Source of the DNA: Lachnospiraceae bacterium
Lineage (GTDB): Bacteria; Bacillota_A; Clostridia; Lachnospirales; Lachnospiraceae
Length of the DNA stretch: 14,189 bases
Direction of reading: 5' to 3'
NCBI GenBank assembly: GCA_017464645.1
Contig: JAFTZF010000014.1
Span: 1-14,189, forward strand
Of the stretch, positions 13,634 through 14,189 are shown one piece after another (position 1 is the first letter of the stretch; every line of letters begins with the position of its first letter). Both the position numbers and the translations under genes were made by a program. The notes beneath the pieces were generated by a model. That model had not been told where the DNA came from and ran no database searches. It worked only from the letters and a program-made list of their open reading frames with translations.

Positions 13634-13657
13634 TTGAAACAAAGAGGTAGTGGATAA
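13634..13657 (+). pseudogene. Truncated start of the next tad-operon gene (probable pilin or TadE-like)
   Basis: AGGAGG (13621-13626), overlapping the tadC stop, is placed 7 nt before a TTG. The TTG opens only seven codons, LKQRGSG, before a TAA. A short basic peptide ending in Gly-Ser is how Flp pilins and TadE-like pseudopilins of such operons begin (basic leader, then Gly at the cleavage point). I infer that the rest of the gene was displaced by the IS element whose end lies within the next few dozen bases. The identity of the lost gene is not provable here. Confidence 0.55.
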
Positions 13658-13682
13658 AGAATAAATTTGAGTATGACAAATA

Positions 13683-13700
13683 AGCCATCTTGTGGTGGCT
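13683..13700 (-). terminator. Hairpin downstream of the IS110 transposase
   Basis: AGCCATC (13683-13689) and GGTGGCT (13694-13700) form a 7-bp stem (one T-G pair) with loop TTGT. On the minus strand it is followed by TATTTGTC, a weak U-rich tail. It may end transposase transcription or be a subterminal structure of the IS end. Confidence 0.4.
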
Positions 13701-13729
13701 GAAAAATTGAATATAAACGCAACACCTAA

Positions 13730-14189
13730 TCAGGAAACTGGTAAAGGCTCATCTTTGATAAGATAACCTCTTTGCTTAAGAAGATTAAGTGCCTGTGAAG
13801 TGGTTAATACTTTTTCTTTGTTCACAGGACGAGATTCAAGAAAACCGTCTGGTGTATATGGCTTTAAATCTGTGAGTATGTGCCAGATAGCGGTCAGGAT
13901 CATACGACAGATAGCAATGATGGCTTTCTTGTGACCACGGCGTGCTTTGATACGCTTGTAGCGAGCGGTAAATTCAGGATGTTTCTTAGATTTGATTAAA
14001 GCATTTGCAACTTGCACCAGAACTGGTTTAAAATAGGAACCAGCACGGGAAATCCGAGTGGATTTGATTTTGTGGTCGCTTTTATCATTTCGGGGACAGC
14101 ACCCTGCCCAGGAGACGAGGTGTTTCGCTGTGGGGAAGACAGACATATCACCACCAATCTCTGAAAGCACTTGAATTGCGGTCATTGGA
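13730..14189 (-). CDS. IS110-family transposase, C-terminal part (runs off the window)
   Basis: About 153 residues of the C-terminal part are present. The pattern TAIQVLSEIGGDMSVFP, SAKHLVSWAG-like AKHLVSWAGCCPRNDKS, then STRISRAGSYFKPVLVQVANAL and RYKRIKARRGHKKAIIAICR, is that of the transposase IS116/IS110/IS902 (Transposase_20) domain, which includes the helix-hairpin-helix entry and the catalytic serine region. The N-terminal DEDD (RuvC-like) half lies outside the window. The frame continues past an internal ATG at 14183-14185 to the window edge, so that ATG is not the start. No frameshift or stop is seen in the visible part. These enzymes work with a bridge RNA that pairs with both target and donor DNA. 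Confidence 0.9.
   Translation of the reverse strand, partial: PMTAIQVLSEIGGDMSVFPTAKHLVSWAGCCPRNDKSDHKIKSTRISRAGSYFKPVLVQVANALIKSKKHPEFTARYKRIKARRGHKKAIIAICRMILTAIWHILTDLKPYTPDGFLESRPVNKEKVLTTSQALNLLKQRGYLIKDEPLPVS

Larger units (their letters stand above)
13656..14189 (-). mobile_element. IS110-family insertion sequence, right end and transposase 3' part (partial)
   Basis: The element is recognised by its transposase, read on the minus strand and running off the window. The left limit is inferred: coding sequence of the tad operon stops making sense at about 13655, and about 75 bp of non-coding DNA separate it from the transposase stop at 13730. IS110 elements lack terminal inverted repeats and usually make no target duplication, so the exact end cannot be read. 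In the IS110 group the bridge RNA is encoded near the 5' end of the element, which lies beyond the window. Confidence 0.7.

Noticed and set aside
1..14189. CRISPR array, tRNA or rRNA genes
   Set aside because: No regularly spaced repeats, no tRNA cloverleaf with a TTC-arm signature and no rRNA segments were seen on either strand.

Overview
This window looks like chromosomal DNA of an anaerobic, spore-forming Firmicute, most likely a Lachnospiraceae (Clostridia). The reasons are purine-rich AGGAGG-type ribosome-binding sites, several TTG starts, a T-box leader on a methionyl-tRNA synthetase gene, a yaaL/bofA sporulation pair, and a Tad pilus operon of the gut-clostridial type. Gene assignments rest on motif reading only; no database search was possible.

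Left part (1-2690, minus strand). A right-handed beta-helix repeat protein (134-1111) begins inside what looks like an internal repeat, with no signal peptide or ribosome-binding site, so it is probably a remnant of a larger surface protein. Upstream of it on the same strand is a marR-degV operon (2609 to 1285). This operon has a consensus sigma-A promoter and two matching inverted repeats (core GTTGA-N4-TCAAC): one overlaps the -35 box, the other lies near the transcription start. That arrangement suggests autoregulation.

Middle part (2734-8270, plus strand). A GntR/FCD regulator, an ornithine cyclodeaminase/mu-crystallin family enzyme and a class I aminotransferase form a compact amino-acid metabolism operon. 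Its promoter overlaps a 12-bp palindrome. A T-box leader with a readable AUG specifier then controls metG, which ends at a very strong GC-rich hairpin.

Right part (8282-14189). A small YaaL-like (DUF2508) gene and a BofA-like gene are divergent, with a sigma-E-like promoter in front of bofA. A Tad pilus assembly operon follows: prepilin peptidase, TadZ/CpaE-like, TadA ATPase, and TadB- and TadC-like membrane proteins. Genes are tightly packed, with overlaps or gaps of about 10 nt. Two points in the operon are unusual. The TadB reading frame seems to start at AUA, inside an ATAG overlap with tadA. The TadC protein carries a roughly 200-residue extra domain between its first two membrane segments. 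The operon is cut off right after tadC: a ribosome-binding site and seven codons of the next gene (LKQRGSG) run into an IS110-family element in the opposite orientation, whose transposase runs off the right edge. The pilin genes expected downstream are not adjacent.
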